Part shown: one piece after another, positions 1 to 9,661 of the stretch
Position numbering within the stretch: position 1 is the first letter of the stretch
How the letters are laid out: each line of letters starts with the position of its first letter
From: Fortiea contorta PCC 7126
Lineage (GTDB): Bacteria > Cyanobacteriota > Cyanobacteriia > Cyanobacteriales > Nostocaceae
Direction: 5' to 3'
NCBI RefSeq assembly: GCF_000332295.1
Contig: NZ_KB235930.1
Coordinates: forward strand, 2,499,395-2,563,394
Length of the DNA: 64,000 nt
Notes under the pieces: model-generated
Seen by the model: only the letters and a program-made list of their open reading frames with translations
What the model was told of the DNA's origin: nothing
The model's database searches: none
Translations under genes and position numbers: made by a program

Positions 1-1
1 A

Positions 2-163
2 GCTGATTGTATCATTAGTGGCATTCGTCCGCAAATTGCCCAAACAATCGTTTATCTCGGTATTGATTTGGCAGATGTCACCACGAAGGCAACATTAGCC
101 GACGCCTTTCTGACGGCGCTAAAACGGTTGGGAGCAAGCATTACCCGTCCTCAACCTAAATAG
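2..163 (+). CDS. RsbR-type STAS domain protein, C-terminal fragment
   Basis: Only the last 53 codons are inside the window; the reading frame is open from base 2 and stops at TAG 161-163. The peptide contains IISGIRPQIAQTIVYLG followed by a leucine-rich helix, the usual end of the STAS domain in RsbR-type stressosome or partner-switching proteins. It lies 17 bases before rsbS in the same direction, giving the gene order rsbR-rsbS-rsbT-phosphatase known from stressosome-type modules. The N-terminal sensor part is outside the window, so the signal it senses cannot be judged. Confidence 0.8.
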   Translation, partial: ADCIISGIRPQIAQTIVYLGIDLADVTTKATLADAFLTALKRLGASITRPQPK

Positions 164-180
164 GTACACAGGAGAAATCA

Positions 181-594
181 ATGGAGCGTATTCCCATACT
201 ACAAATGGGCGATTTCCTGCTTGTGACAATCCAGGTGGATATGCACGATCGCCTCGCCATGACACTACAAGATGACCTCACCAACCGCATCACTCAAACT
301 CAAGCTCACGGTGTCCTGATAGATATTTCTGCTTTAGAAATTGTTGATTCCTTCATTGGTAGGATTTTAGGTAACATTGCCAAAATGTCGCGGGTGCTGG
401 ATGCAGAAACAGTCGTCGTAGGGATGCAGCCCGCTGTGGCCATCACCCTAGTGGAATTGGGGCTATCGCTGACGGGTATTCGTACTGCTCTCAATATCAA
501 AAAAGGTATGGCAGTATTGCGATCATCACTCAATCAAACCACAAATCAAATCACTGCCAATAAATGGCGTGCTCCTAACGATGCAGAAGACTGA
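181..594 (+). CDS. rsbS: RsbS-like STAS-domain anti-anti-sigma protein
   Basis: A 137-residue single STAS domain. The central segment DISALEIVDSFIGRILGNIA carries the conserved Asp-Ser region where RsbS proteins are phosphorylated by RsbT (family knowledge). Length is slightly above the roughly 120 residues usual for RsbS because of a polar C-terminal tail. The start is ATG 181, preceded by AGGAGA at 171-176, a strong ribosome-binding site. Its 3' end overlaps the start of the next gene, so translation is probably coupled. It should bind and sequester the RsbT-like kinase until phosphorylated. Which sigma factor or other target is controlled is not visible here. Confidence 0.85.
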   Translation: MERIPILQMGDFLLVTIQVDMHDRLAMTLQDDLTNRITQTQAHGVLIDISALEIVDSFIGRILGNIAKMSRVLDAETVVVGMQPAVAITLVELGLSLTGIRTALNIKKGMAVLRSSLNQTTNQITANKWRAPNDAED

Positions 595-979
595 AACAGT
601 CAACATTCAATCTTCTGGTGATGTAGTTTTCATTCGCCAAGCCGTGCGTCGGCTGTCCGTAGAAATTGGCTTTGGCTTAGTAGACCAAACAAAAATTGTC
701 ACTGCAGCTAGTGAGTTAGCCCGCAATACCCTAGACTATGGGGGAGGCGGGACAGCAACGCTAGAAACACTTCAAGAAGGGCGACGACGAGGACTCAGGC
801 TCACTTTTGAAGATCAAGGGCCGGGAATTCCTAATATTGAACTGGCGCTGAAGGATGGGTTCACCACAGGGGGTGGGTTAGGTATGGGGTTAGGCGGTGC
901 TAAACGACTTGCCAACGAGTTTGAGATTCAGTCTGTGGTGGGAGAAGGAACACGAGTAACAATTGTAAGATGGAAATAA
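581..979 (+). CDS. rsbT: RsbT-like serine kinase / anti-sigma regulatory factor
   Basis: An HATPase_c (GHKL) domain protein of about 132 residues. The N box is ASELARNTLDYGG, the G1 box DQGPGIP, and the glycine-rich lid GLGMGLGGAKRL; together these form the ATP site of RsbT/RsbW kinases. I chose ATG 581 (MQKTETV...) over an in-frame GTG at 569; either choice overlaps rsbS, which ends at 594. The next gene begins only two bases after this stop. The expected reaction is phosphorylation of the STAS partners RsbS/RsbR, releasing RsbT to activate a downstream phosphatase, plausibly the fusion protein encoded next. Confidence 0.85.
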   Translation: MQKTETVNIQSSGDVVFIRQAVRRLSVEIGFGLVDQTKIVTAASELARNTLDYGGGGTATLETLQEGRRRGLRLTFEDQGPGIPNIELALKDGFTTGGGLGMGLGGAKRLANEFEIQSVVGEGTRVTIVRWK

Positions 980-980
980 A

Positions 981-1991
981 ATGCAAGAATCTATTGCGAT
1001 CGCAATTACTGAATCCAGCCAGACTGGTGAAGCTCGACGGGTCGCGATCGCTCTTGCAACTCGGCTTGGTTTTCAAGAAACTGAAAGGGGTAAAGTTGGT
1101 ATCGTGGTGACAGAGATCGCCAGCAATTTGATCCAGCACGGCCATGGTGGCGTGTTATTGCTCAGAGCGATCCAGCATCATTCAGTTGTCGGTATTGAGA
1201 TTTTATCCCTAGATAAAGGACGAGGAATGGTTGATGTGGATGAGTGTTTGCAAGATGGCTTTTCCACAGCCGGAACTTTAGGTCATGGACTGGGTGCAAT
1301 TCGTCGCCTCTCTAATTTATTTGAAATCTACTCCATTCCTAACCAAGGGACGGCACTCCTCGTTCACTTCTGGTCAAACTCGATACCCCAGCCACCTGAA
1401 AATGCTTTAGAAATTGGGATAGTCTGTTTGCCCAAAATAGGGGAGAATGTCTCTGGAGATGCCTGGGCTTATAAAGTTGACCATCACCGTAGTCTGTTGC
1501 TAGTGGCCGATGGCTTAGGGCATGGGCCTGCAGCTGCGAGTGCTGCGTTAGCAGCCGTGAAAATCTTTCAAGAAGATGATCACCGTTCTCCTGGTGCGAT
1601 TATCGAGGCCGCACACGCCGCCTTGCGAAGTACACGCGGAGCAGTCCTCGCCATTGCGGAAATCGATTTTGAACAAGAATGCTTGCGCTTTGCTGGTATC
1701 GGTAACATTGCTGCTAGCATGATCTCTTTTACCGAAGACCAAAGTCTGCTATCTTATAACGGCACGGTAGGTCATGAAATTCGCAAAATTAAAGAGTTTA
1801 CCTATCCCTGGGTTGCTAACAGACTTTTAATTATGCATTCTGACGGATTAGACACTAAATGGCGGCTTGATCGCTATCCAGGTTTGAGTCAAAACCACCC
1901 CAGCCTGATTGCAGGTGTATTATACCGAGATTTTAACCGAGAGCGAGACGATGTGACGGTTTTAGTAGCTAAGGAAATAATTCGTAATTAA
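981..1991 (+). CDS. HATPase (RsbT-like) and SpoIIE/PP2C phosphatase fusion protein
   Basis: A 336-residue two-domain protein. Residues about 1-135 form a second GHKL ATPase domain (EIASNLIQHGHGG N box, DKGRGM G1 box, GTLGHGLGAIRRLS lid). Residues about 145-336 are a SpoIIE-type PP2C phosphatase with metal-binding aspartates in VADGLGHG, HSDGLD and RERDDVTVLV. The phosphatase half resembles RsbX, which dephosphorylates RsbS and RsbR. A kinase-like domain joined to the opposing phosphatase would let one protein bind STAS partners and reset them. It starts at ATG 981, two bases after rsbT, so the four genes form one operon. The domain calls are firm; the substrate is inferred. Confidence 0.85.
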   Translation: MQESIAIAITESSQTGEARRVAIALATRLGFQETERGKVGIVVTEIASNLIQHGHGGVLLLRAIQHHSVVGIEILSLDKGRGMVDVDECLQDGFSTAGTLGHGLGAIRRLSNLFEIYSIPNQGTALLVHFWSNSIPQPPENALEIGIVCLPKIGENVSGDAWAYKVDHHRSLLLVADGLGHGPAAASAALAAVKIFQEDDHRSPGAIIEAAHAALRSTRGAVLAIAEIDFEQECLRFAGIGNIAASMISFTEDQSLLSYNGTVGHEIRKIKEFTYPWVANRLLIMHSDGLDTKWRLDRYPGLSQNHPSLIAGVLYRDFNRERDDVTVLVAKEIIRN

Positions 1992-2054
1992 AGATTTAAG
2001 ATACAGGGTGTGTGGCGCCGGGTGACAGTACAACGTAATAAATTTAGCTTTTAG

Positions 2055-2088
2055 TCCCGACGATACAACTTTGGCTGTAGCGTCGGGA
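2055..2088. other. Hairpin in the convergent intergenic region
   Basis: TCCCGACG (2055-2062) pairs perfectly with CGTCGGGA (2081-2088), with a few more pairs inside. It lies between the rsb operon and the convergent DUF3288 gene. There is no convincing T run on either side, so it may be a weak bidirectional terminator or a repeat palindrome. Confidence 0.4.
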
Positions 2089-2170
2089 TGACAAAACTGC
2101 GAAACTAATCTATGGCAGCAAGTATTTTTTCAATTTCCCGCAGGGAATTACCAATGACAAATCACCGCAG

Positions 2171-2467
2171 CTAATTCCAATCTTGTTCTTCTTTTTTTCC
2201 CCGACTTTGATAAATTCCGCCCACGTCGTGTAACTGACGAGTTTTTGCAAATAATTCGGCTTCGCTCAAACTCCACTGCTGTAAGACTTTATCTAAATCT
2301 TTTTGAATGTCTCTGGCGCCGGGAAAGCCTTGATAGCGAATTCGTAATCTGGCGAGTTCTGCCAAATTATAGTCCGTCGCCTCTTGAGCTAGTAGAATAT
2401 CAATAAAGGGGCGATCGCGGTTGTAGAGGGGATGTTGTTGGTCTTTACTTCCGGATGATTCTGTCAT
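2171..2467 (-). CDS. DUF3288 family protein
   Basis: A 98-residue soluble protein that I recognise as the cyanobacteria-specific DUF3288 family, from its HPLYNRDRPFIDILLA opening and the segment LARLRIRYQGFPGARDIQKDLD. It has no membrane segment, signal peptide or catalytic motif; most of it is predicted helix. The start is ATG with MTESSGSKD. It stands alone on the minus strand between the rsb operon and divergently transcribed clpC, 234 bases from the clpC start. No function is known to me. Confidence 0.7.
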   Translation of the reverse strand: MTESSGSKDQQHPLYNRDRPFIDILLAQEATDYNLAELARLRIRYQGFPGARDIQKDLDKVLQQWSLSEAELFAKTRQLHDVGGIYQSRGKKEEQDWN

Positions 2468-2701
2468 TTTTAATACCTTTTATCAAATTGGGGACGAGTT
2501 AATAGTTAAGAGTGAAGAATCTCTCCATTTCCCCATTATCAGCTAACGACGGCAACCACACCCTCACGCTTACGGCTCTCACTACTGCCATTCAACTTTA
2601 AATAAAGATACATTGTCCTTATAGAAAATACAAAAAACTTTAGATAAGGGTGAGATTGTTTCTCACTCCAATTCCAAGCAGCAAGGGAGCAGGAACCCGC
2701 T

Positions 2702-5140
2702 ATGTTTGAACACTTTACTTCCGAAGCAATTAAAGTAATTATGCTCGCTCAGGAGGAGGCTCGTCGCCTGGGACACAATTTTGTAGGAACCGAGCAAATT
2801 CTCCTGGGCTTGATGGGAGAAGGAACTGGGGTTGCTGCTAAGGTGCTGTCCGAATTGGGCGTAACTCTTAAAGACGCGCGTCGGGAAGTAGAAAAAATTA
2901 TTGGTAGAGGTTCTGGCTTTGTACCACCAGAAATTCCTTTCACCCCCAAGGTCAAAAACCTGTTTGAGCAATCGTTTAAAGAAGCCAACAGCTTAGGGCA
3001 CAACTACATTAACACCGAACACATACTTTTGGGCTTGAGCGAAGCTGGTGAAGGTGTCGCCGCTAAAGTTTTGCAGAATCTGGGAGTTGACCTCAGAACC
3101 CTACGCAGTGCGGTGATTCGCCGTTTGGGTGAAGACACAACTGTTACCGCTGGTGGTGGTCAAAGACGTACCCAAAATCTTAGTTTAGAAGAATTTGGCA
3201 GAAATTTAACCAAAATGGCGCAAGAAGGCAGGCTTGACCCGGTGGTTGGTCGCCAGCAAGAAATTGAGCGCGCTATCCAAATTCTTGGTCGTCGCACAAA
3301 GAATAACCCCGTGTTGATTGGTGAACCAGGGGTGGGGAAAACAGCGATCGCCGAAGGTCTTGCCCAGCGTATTATTAACCAAGATGTGCCAGAAGTTTTG
3401 CTAGACAAGCAAGTTATCAGTCTCGATATGGGCTTGGTGGTGGCTGGAACTCGCTTCCGGGGCGATTTTGAAGAACGCCTGAAAAAAATCATGGATGAAA
3501 TCCGCTCTGTGGGTAACATCATCCTGGTAATTGATGAAGTTCATACCCTGGTTGGCGCTGGTGGGACAGAAGGTGGTTTGGATGCAGCGAATATCCTCAA
3601 GCCAGCTTTGGCGCGGGGCGAACTTCAATGCATCGGTGCGACTACTTTAGATGAGTACCGCCAACACATCGAACGAGATGCAGCTTTGGAACGGCGCTTC
3701 CAGCCGATTTTGGTAGGAGAACCCTCTGTTGCTGAAACAGTACAAATTCTCTACGGTTTGCGCGGTGCTTATGAACAGCACCACAAAGTCCAGATTTCCG
3801 ATGCTGCGGTAGTCGCTGCGGCTGAATTGTCAGACCGCTATATTAGCGATCGCTTTTTACCAGATAAAGCCATAGACTTAATTGATGAGGCTGGTTCCCG
3901 CGTCCGCTTACGCAACTCGCAAATTTCCGCCAACAAAGAACTCAAGCGCGAGTTAGCCGCCGTCATCAAAGCCAAAAACGACGCCGTGAGAATCCAGGAT
4001 TTTGACAAAGCTACCCAGTTACGTGACCAGGAATTGCAACTCACAGCCCAGTTACACCCTGACTCACAAAATGTCAATATTCCCGTTGTCGATGAGGAAG
4101 ACATCGCCCAAATCGTCGCCTCTTGGACAGGAGTTCCCGTCAACAAGCTCACCGAATCAGAATCAGAGTTACTGTTGCATTTGGAAGACACCCTGCATCA
4201 ACGCCTTATCGGTCAAGAACAAGCAGTTACCGCTGTCTCCCGCGCCATTCGTAGAGCGAGAGTCGGGTTAAAGAACCCCAATCGTCCTATCGCTAGCTTC
4301 ATTTTCTCCGGTCCCACAGGTGTTGGGAAAACAGAACTAGCCAAAGCCTTAGCCGCTTACTTCTTCGGTGCGGAAGATTCCATGATTCGCTTGGATATGT
4401 CTGAATACATGGAAAGCCACACCGTATCCAAGCTGATTGGTTCACCACCAGGTTATGTAGGCTACGACGAAGGGGGACAACTCACAGAAGCTGTACGCCG
4501 CAAACCCTACACAGTGCTGCTATTCGACGAAATCGAAAAAGCGCACCCCGATGTATTTAATATGCTGTTGCAGCTGTTAGATGACGGTCATCTTACTGAT
4601 GCTAAAGGTCGCAAGGTAGACTTCAAGAACACCTTGATTATTTTGACCTCTAACATTGGTTCTAAGGTGATTGAAAAAGGAGGTAGTGGTTTAGGCTTTG
4701 AATTTGACAACCAAGCTGAAGCTAGTTACAACCGCATCCGCTCTTTGGTGAATGAAGAACTCAAAGCTTACTTCCGTCCAGAGTTCCTCAACCGTCTTGA
4801 TGATATTATTGTCTTCACTCAACTTTCTAAGGATGAAGTCAAGCAAATCGCCGAGATTATGTTAAATGATGTTGCTAGCCGCTTGACAGAAAGGGGAATC
4901 ACTCTAGAAGTTGCGGAGAGCTTCAAAGAGCGCGTAGTCCAAGAAGGTTATGACCCCAGTTACGGAGCTAGACCATTACGTCGCGCGATTATGCGCCTGT
5001 TGGAAGACTCCCTTGCCGAAGCATTACTGGCTGGTAAGATTAGCAATGGTGATAGAGCGATCGTCGATGTTGATGACGATGGTCAGGTGAGAGTACAAAA
5101 GTCAGAAAAAAGAGAGTTACTCTTGGCAAATATTGGCTAA
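2702..5140 (+). CDS. clpC: ATP-dependent Clp protease ATP-binding subunit ClpC
   Basis: An 812-residue HSP100/Clp AAA+ unfoldase. In order: two N-terminal Clp repeats (residues about 1-145, starting [17 protein letters not shown]), AAA+ domain 1 with Walker [10 protein letters not shown] and Walker B VIDEVHTL, a UVR-type coiled middle region ([11 protein letters not shown]), AAA+ domain 2 with Walker [10 protein letters not shown] and Walker [10 protein letters not shown], and a C-terminal small domain. A GLGFEF segment in domain 2 matches the ClpP-docking loop position, so it should deliver substrates to ClpP. Length is typical. ATG 2702 is preceded by AAGGGAGCAGGA. A good terminator follows at 5262. 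Cyanobacteria often carry more than one ClpC paralogue; this may be either. Confidence 0.95.
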   Translation: MFEHFTSEAIKVIMLAQEEARRLGHNFVGTEQILLGLMGEGTGVAAKVLSELGVTLKDARREVEKIIGRGSGFVPPEIPFTPKVKNLFEQSFKEANSLGHNYINTEHILLGLSEAGEGVAAKVLQNLGVDLRTLRSAVIRRLGEDTTVTAGGGQRRTQNLSLEEFGRNLTKMAQEGRLDPVVGRQQEIERAIQILGRRTKNNPVLIGEPGVGKTAIAEGLAQRIINQDVPEVLLDKQVISLDMGLVVAGTRFRGDFEERLKKIMDEIRSVGNIILVIDEVHTLVGAGGTEGGLDAANILKPALARGELQCIGATTLDEYRQHIERDAALERRFQPILVGEPSVAETVQILYGLRGAYEQHHKVQISDAAVVAAAELSDRYISDRFLPDKAIDLIDEAGSRVRLRNSQISANKELKRELAAVIKAKNDAVRIQDFDKATQLRDQELQLTAQLHPDSQNVNIPVVDEEDIAQIVASWTGVPVNKLTESESELLLHLEDTLHQRLIGQEQAVTAVSRAIRRARVGLKNPNRPIASFIFSGPTGVGKTELAKALAAYFFGAEDSMIRLDMSEYMESHTVSKLIGSPPGYVGYDEGGQLTEAVRRKPYTVLLFDEIEKAHPDVFNMLLQLLDDGHLTDAKGRKVDFKNTLIILTSNIGSKVIEKGGSGLGFEFDNQAEASYNRIRSLVNEELKAYFRPEFLNRLDDIIVFTQLSKDEVKQIAEIMLNDVASRLTERGITLEVAESFKERVVQEGYDPSYGARPLRRAIMRLLEDSLAEALLAGKISNGDRAIVDVDDDGQVRVQKSEKRELLLANIG

Positions 5141-5261
5141 TATTTATACCATGACACTTTTCGTGTAAGATGTGAGATCCAATCCATCTTCTACCTCACG
5201 TAGGAATACAGGAGAGGATAGCTACTAACAAACATGAAGTGAAATGGCACTCTATATTTTC

Positions 5262-5292
5262 CACCCTAGTAGAAATACTGGGGTGTTTTTTT
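5262..5292 (+). terminator. Rho-independent terminator of clpC
   Basis: A ten-base-pair stem (CACCCTAGTA with TACTGGGGTG, one G-T wobble) closes a GAAA tetraloop and is followed directly by seven T residues. It lies about 120 bases after the clpC stop and just before the convergent AI-2E-type gene. Orientation is set by the T run, which favours the plus strand. Confidence 0.88.
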
Positions 5293-5299
5293 GTCTGAG

Positions 5300-6394
5300 T
5301 TACTCTTCGGCTAACAATTGTGTGACTTCTTGTGCGACGACGGTATCAGGATATTCAGCAACAGCAGCAAAACCCTCGACCGCATCTTTAATCACACCAG
5401 CTATGGGTACAGCAATTAGCAACCCTAGTAATCCACCGATGTAGGTTCCGATTAACAGAGAAATGATTACCCATATAGGTCTAATGCCTGTAATTTTACC
5501 TAAAATCCGGGGAGCGATCGCTTGATCGATTAATTGGTCAATAATCACCGCTGCTACGAAAATCTTCACAGCTAACCAAAAGTCATGGGTAGCGAGGATG
5601 AAAATAATAACTATCAAGCTAATAACATCACCAAAAGGAATTAAGCTCAAAAGCCCTACACCTAAACCAAAGAGTAAAGCGAAATGAACTTGGAAGGCTA
5701 AAAACATCAATGTTTGTGAAACTCCCATCAGTAAAGCCAAACTAACTTGACCAATTAAATAATTTTGAAAATTTTGCTGAATAGATTTGCTTACTTGTAG
5801 ACTCAAGCGCCATGGTAGCTTTTGCGATATTAATTCCCAAATTTTTGCCCCATCTAATAATAAATAAAAAGTTAATACTACAGTAACTAATCCTTCAGAA
5901 ATGCTGTCGATTGTATCGATAACTACGCTGAAAATTTTATCTGAAAAATATTCAAATTCATTAGGTAAGCGATTGGTGATTTGTGTGAATATTTCCCCAA
6001 AATTGACTTTTAATCCGTAATTTGACGCCCAATTATTAAAAATATGTATTTCTTTGACGCTAGAATCAATCCACTGGGGTAGCAGTTTAGCCATTTCCTG
6101 AAATTGCTCGAGAATAATTGGCAAAACAACAATACCCAAAGCCAACAAAACCACCAGACTGAAGATGAAAACTAATGCTACTGCATAATTACGTTTAAAT
6201 CCGCGCTTTTCTAAACCGGAGACAGGGTAGTTTAAAATAAATGCGAATAAAGCTGCTAAAACCAGAATTGTTACCAAAGGTTGGAAATAGTGAAACAGTT
6301 TAAATACTAGCCAGCCGTTGAGAAAAATTGCTGGAAACAGCAGCGTTAAAATTAACCATTTCAACAGTTGATTCAGGGGTATATTCATCATCAA
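5300..6394 (-). CDS. AI-2E family transporter (PerM/UPF0118)
   Basis: A 364-residue integral membrane protein with about eight hydrophobic segments: a cluster at the N terminus (residues about 10-85), then an amphipathic middle region with LPQWIDSSVKEI, then several C-terminal helices including GLGVGLLSLIPFGDVISLIVII and the GTYIGGLLGLLIAVPIAG stretch typical of the family. Members export small molecules or act in ion homeostasis; the substrate cannot be deduced. It begins with three Met codons in a row (MMMNIP), so the exact start is uncertain by two codons. It is convergent with clpC. Confidence 0.85.
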   Translation of the reverse strand: MMMNIPLNQLLKWLILTLLFPAIFLNGWLVFKLFHYFQPLVTILVLAALFAFILNYPVSGLEKRGFKRNYAVALVFIFSLVVLLALGIVVLPIILEQFQEMAKLLPQWIDSSVKEIHIFNNWASNYGLKVNFGEIFTQITNRLPNEFEYFSDKIFSVVIDTIDSISEGLVTVVLTFYLLLDGAKIWELISQKLPWRLSLQVSKSIQQNFQNYLIGQVSLALLMGVSQTLMFLAFQVHFALLFGLGVGLLSLIPFGDVISLIVIIFILATHDFWLAVKIFVAAVIIDQLIDQAIAPRILGKITGIRPIWVIISLLIGTYIGGLLGLLIAVPIAGVIKDAVEGFAAVAEYPDTVVAQEVTQLLAEE

Positions 6395-6420
6395 TATCTA
6401 TGGCAGCACCAACTATAATA

Positions 6421-8052
6421 CTACCAGACTAAGTAATCTATCCATTTGGTAGTCATTTTCGCACTCACTCCAGGAACTCGTTCTAAATCTTGTAGAGATG
6501 TAAATTTTTGCTGCTGACGGATAAGAATTATCTTTCGCGCTAACTTTTTTCCTACTCCGGGAAGTGTTTCTAATTCTGCTAGTGTTGCTGTGTTAATATT
6601 TAGCGGTTTAATTATTTGATTATCATACTTTGTAGGATTTTTTATCTGGGGACACTGTTCTTTTTTTGTTGTAATTTTACTTTCTATCTTTGGTGGTAAG
6701 CCTAATTTCACGGTAGAATAAAGCCGAGCAAACTCGCGTACATAATGAGCGGCTACTACAGGATTTTTAATAACTATCGCTGTCTCATCATTACCTAAAT
6801 TGGCTGCATCTGACCAATTATGTGACCCGGTGATAACTGTTTCTTGATCAATGACAGCAAATTTATGATGTAGTAAATCGCCTTTGGGTAAGGTAGGTAC
6901 ACCCACCGTAGTAATCGGATTTTGCCAAGGCTGATTATCTACTTCGTGTTGACATTTATCGCTCAAAGCCACCCCCATCATATCCAAAGCTTCGCTATAA
7001 TGACGATAGGCAAATTGTGGCTCAATTAAAGCCCGAATTACTACATTTTGTTGATGCCGATTTTCTAAAATATTAGCAAGTCGTTGCTCAGAAAATACAA
7101 ATAATGCCATATCAATAGATTTGGTACTAGACTCTAAAGTTTTACCAATTAAGCCATTACTGCTTTTAGTCCACGGTTGAGTTGGAGATGTCGGCGAAAA
7201 CTGAATAGTGATTAAGTTGTCGCCTAAAGTAATGGTTTTGGGTAAACGCAGCGGTTTTTTCACACCAAATCGACTATCGGGCTTTCCTTTAGGGCCATCA
7301 CCCCACATAATATTAAATTCTTCTGTGAATAAAGATGCTAATTCTGGACTGTCAATTTGTAATAAATTATTGGCATTACCTAAGCTACTATAATTGTTAA
7401 AATCGCCAAAAATATCACTAAATGTGAAATTTGCCGACGTAATAATTACAAATCTATTATCGACAACTACAAATTTATGATGCATTAAACTACTACCATC
7501 TGAGCCATCTGCAGTATCATCTAACCAAGGTACTTTCGCTTGTTGGATAATAGCTAAAGCATCTTTTTGATGAATTTCCTCTTGACTAATTTGATTATCT
7601 TTATTAATATCTACAAATTTAAAAAAATCCTGATAACGCTCCCGTTCCCTCGGCTGTAGTTTACTTATTTCCTGAGGAGAAAAACTACTCCAAGGGCGAC
7701 TATAGGAATTTTCTAAAATGATTCTTATTTTTACTCCGGCTTTGTGTTTAGCGGCGATCGCTTGAGCAATTCCCGGTAAACGTAATTCTTGCACGGCTAT
7801 ATCAATTGTTGATTTAGCTGAATAAATAGCATCAATAATTGACTGTTCTAAATTGTCTCCCTGACGAATTTGTTGACGATAAGGTTCAGAAAATTCGACA
7901 GATGCAGTATGGTTAAATTTAACTTGAATAAACGGGTCTTGTGGTAAATTTACCGAACGGCGATGATCAGATTTAACCACTTGACATGCGCTGAGGGGAA
8001 ATATCAGTACAAAGATATAAAAAAAATACTTATAGATAGGAGTAAGTTGCAC
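6421..8052 (-). CDS. Lipoprotein with two phospholipase-D motifs, an EF-hand and a ComEA-like HhH domain
   Basis: A 543-residue protein. The N terminus is a lipoprotein signal (FPLSAC lipobox at about residue 23). Two HKD half-sites follow: HHKFVVVDNRFVIITSANFT and HHKFAVIDQETVITGSHNWS, the catalytic pair of PLD-superfamily nucleases and lipases. Between the first strands and the first HKD is a calcium-binding EF-hand, DINKDNQISQEEIH. The last 60 residues are two helix-hairpin-helix motifs (NINTATLAELETLPGVGKKLARKI and LERVPGVSAKM), as in the DNA receptor ComEA. A membrane-anchored, calcium-responsive DNA-binding nuclease, possibly for DNA scavenging or uptake, is inferred. Confidence 0.88.
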   Translation of the reverse strand: MQLTPIYKYFFYIFVLIFPLSACQVVKSDHRRSVNLPQDPFIQVKFNHTASVEFSEPYRQQIRQGDNLEQSIIDAIYSAKSTIDIAVQELRLPGIAQAIAAKHKAGVKIRIILENSYSRPWSSFSPQEISKLQPRERERYQDFFKFVDINKDNQISQEEIHQKDALAIIQQAKVPWLDDTADGSDGSSLMHHKFVVVDNRFVIITSANFTFSDIFGDFNNYSSLGNANNLLQIDSPELASLFTEEFNIMWGDGPKGKPDSRFGVKKPLRLPKTITLGDNLITIQFSPTSPTQPWTKSSNGLIGKTLESSTKSIDMALFVFSEQRLANILENRHQQNVVIRALIEPQFAYRHYSEALDMMGVALSDKCQHEVDNQPWQNPITTVGVPTLPKGDLLHHKFAVIDQETVITGSHNWSDAANLGNDETAIVIKNPVVAAHYVREFARLYSTVKLGLPPKIESKITTKKEQCPQIKNPTKYDNQIIKPLNINTATLAELETLPGVGKKLARKIILIRQQQKFTSLQDLERVPGVSAKMTTKWIDYLVW

Positions 8053-8208
8053 GGGAATCTGCTACAAATAAATTCAGAGTGAACACATTTATAGTTCCCC
8101 GAATAACCCCTATAGATGGGTGCATCATAAATGTGAAACTACGCAAATTTTGTCAGCAAAAATATCAGCAGCTTATTAACAGGTTGGGTTATTACCAAGA
8201 TTGATTGT

Positions 8209-9354
8209 ATGCAAATATATTTAGATTACAGTGCTACCACTCCCCCGCGCCCAGAAGCGATCGCCGCTATGCAAACAGTCTTAACTCAACAATGGGGTAA
8301 TCCTTCTAGTGTGCATGAATGGGGAAACCGAGCTGCAACAATTGTCGAACAAGCTAGAACACAAGTAGCGGGATTAATTAACGCCCCAGTTCCTGAATCA
8401 ATTATTTTTACTTCTGGTGGTACGGAAGCAGATAATCTAGCGATTATGGGTGTGGCGAGGTGGTATACTGCACCCCAACACATGATTATTTCTAGTATTG
8501 AACACTCAGCAATTGCGGAACCAGTGCGGTTGTTGGAAAGGTGGGGTTGGGAAGTGACCCGCTTGGGTGTGGATGTCAAAGGTAGGGTCAACTCCCTCGA
8601 TTTAAAAGCTGCATTGCAAGATAATACAGTATTAGTTTCCGTAATTTACGGTCAGAGTGAAATTGGTACAGTCCAACCGATCGCTGAGTTAGGAAATATT
8701 GCCCGCACACATGGGGTTTTGTTTCATACAGATGCAGTACAAGCTGCAGGCAGATTACCAATTGATGTGCAAGTATTACCTGTAGATTTACTGAGTCTAT
8801 CTAGTCATAAATTATATGGTCTGCAAGGTGCAGGCGCGCTATATGTGCGTCCTGGTGTAGAGTTGTTACCTTTATTGGGTGGTGGTGGACAAGAAATGGG
8901 GTTACGTTCTGGTACCCAAGCCACACCGATAATTGCTGCATTTGGCGTCGCAGCAGCATTAGCAGCCCAAGAACTAGCGCAGGAAACACCCCGGTTAATA
9001 AAGTTACGCGATCGCTTATTCACGCACTTAGCCGATATTCCCGGTTTAATTCCCACAGGCGATTTAGAACACCGTCTACCCCACCACGTCAGTCTGTGCT
9101 TAGAATCCGCCGATGGTGAGAAACTCAGCGGTAAAACTCTCGTGCGACAAATGAACCTAGCAGGTATCGGTATCAGCGCCGGCTCTGCTTGTCATAGTGG
9201 TAAACTTAGTCCCAGTCCCATACTTTTAGCTATGGGCTATGCTGAGAAAGCCGCCTTGGGGGGAATTCGCCTAACTCTGGGGCGCGACACCACCGCTGCT
9301 GATGTTGACTGGGTAGCGATGGTGTTGAAGCAAGTTTTGCAGCGGTTGATCTAA
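8209..9354 (+). CDS. Cysteine desulfurase (NifS/IscS family)
   Basis: A 381-residue PLP enzyme that removes sulfur from cysteine to give alanine and a protein persulfide for Fe-S clusters and thiolated tRNA. It has the family opening YLDYSATTPPRPEA, the SGGTEADNLAI cofactor region, the HTDAVQAAGR motif, the PLP lysine in SLSSHKLYGLQGAGALYVR, and the catalytic cysteine in GISAGSACHSGKLSPSP. ATG 8209 gives the usual length. It stands alone, divergent from the PLD lipoprotein. No nif genes are near, so a general IscS-type role is more likely than nitrogenase assembly. Confidence 0.93.
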   Translation: MQIYLDYSATTPPRPEAIAAMQTVLTQQWGNPSSVHEWGNRAATIVEQARTQVAGLINAPVPESIIFTSGGTEADNLAIMGVARWYTAPQHMIISSIEHSAIAEPVRLLERWGWEVTRLGVDVKGRVNSLDLKAALQDNTVLVSVIYGQSEIGTVQPIAELGNIARTHGVLFHTDAVQAAGRLPIDVQVLPVDLLSLSSHKLYGLQGAGALYVRPGVELLPLLGGGGQEMGLRSGTQATPIIAAFGVAAALAAQELAQETPRLIKLRDRLFTHLADIPGLIPTGDLEHRLPHHVSLCLESADGEKLSGKTLVRQMNLAGIGISAGSACHSGKLSPSPILLAMGYAEKAALGGIRLTLGRDTTAADVDWVAMVLKQVLQRLI

Positions 9355-9433
9355 TTTTAGATTTGGTTTTTTGGGAGAATTTCCAACCGTCACTGCCTGC
9401 TATTTTAATTATTTCCTTGAGAATCTCGAAATC

Positions 9434-9661
9434 ATGAACATCGCCAAACTCGCTACTGAAGGTACTCGCCAGATCGTCATTTTACCAGAAGATTTTCAAC
9501 TTACTGGGAATGAAGTTTATATTAAAAAAGTTGGTAACGCCATTGTTCTCATTGCCAAAGATAACCCCTGGCAATCGCTTATTGATAGTCTGGACAATTT
9601 CTCCGACGATTTCATGACTACCAGAGATCAGCCAATTGCAGACACCAGAGAGAACTTTTAA
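9434..9661 (+). CDS. VapB-like antitoxin
   Basis: A 75-residue protein of the SpoVT/AbrB-type VapB family: short N-terminal beta segments (ATEGTRQIVILPEDFQLTGNEVYIKKVGNAIVL) for DNA binding and an acidic C-terminal tail that would wrap the toxin. ATG 9434 (MNIAKLATEG) was chosen; longer in-frame TTG starts give an atypical leader. The stop codon is followed immediately by the ATG of the PIN toxin, the normal layout of a VapBC operon with translational coupling and autoregulation. Confidence 0.85.
   Translation: MNIAKLATEGTRQIVILPEDFQLTGNEVYIKKVGNAIVLIAKDNPWQSLIDSLDNFSDDFMTTRDQPIADTRENF

Noticed and set aside
2663-2971. Minus-strand ORFs inside clpC, cpcI2, rcaC and other genes
   Set aside because: Shadows of strong coding frames on the other strand, without independent support.
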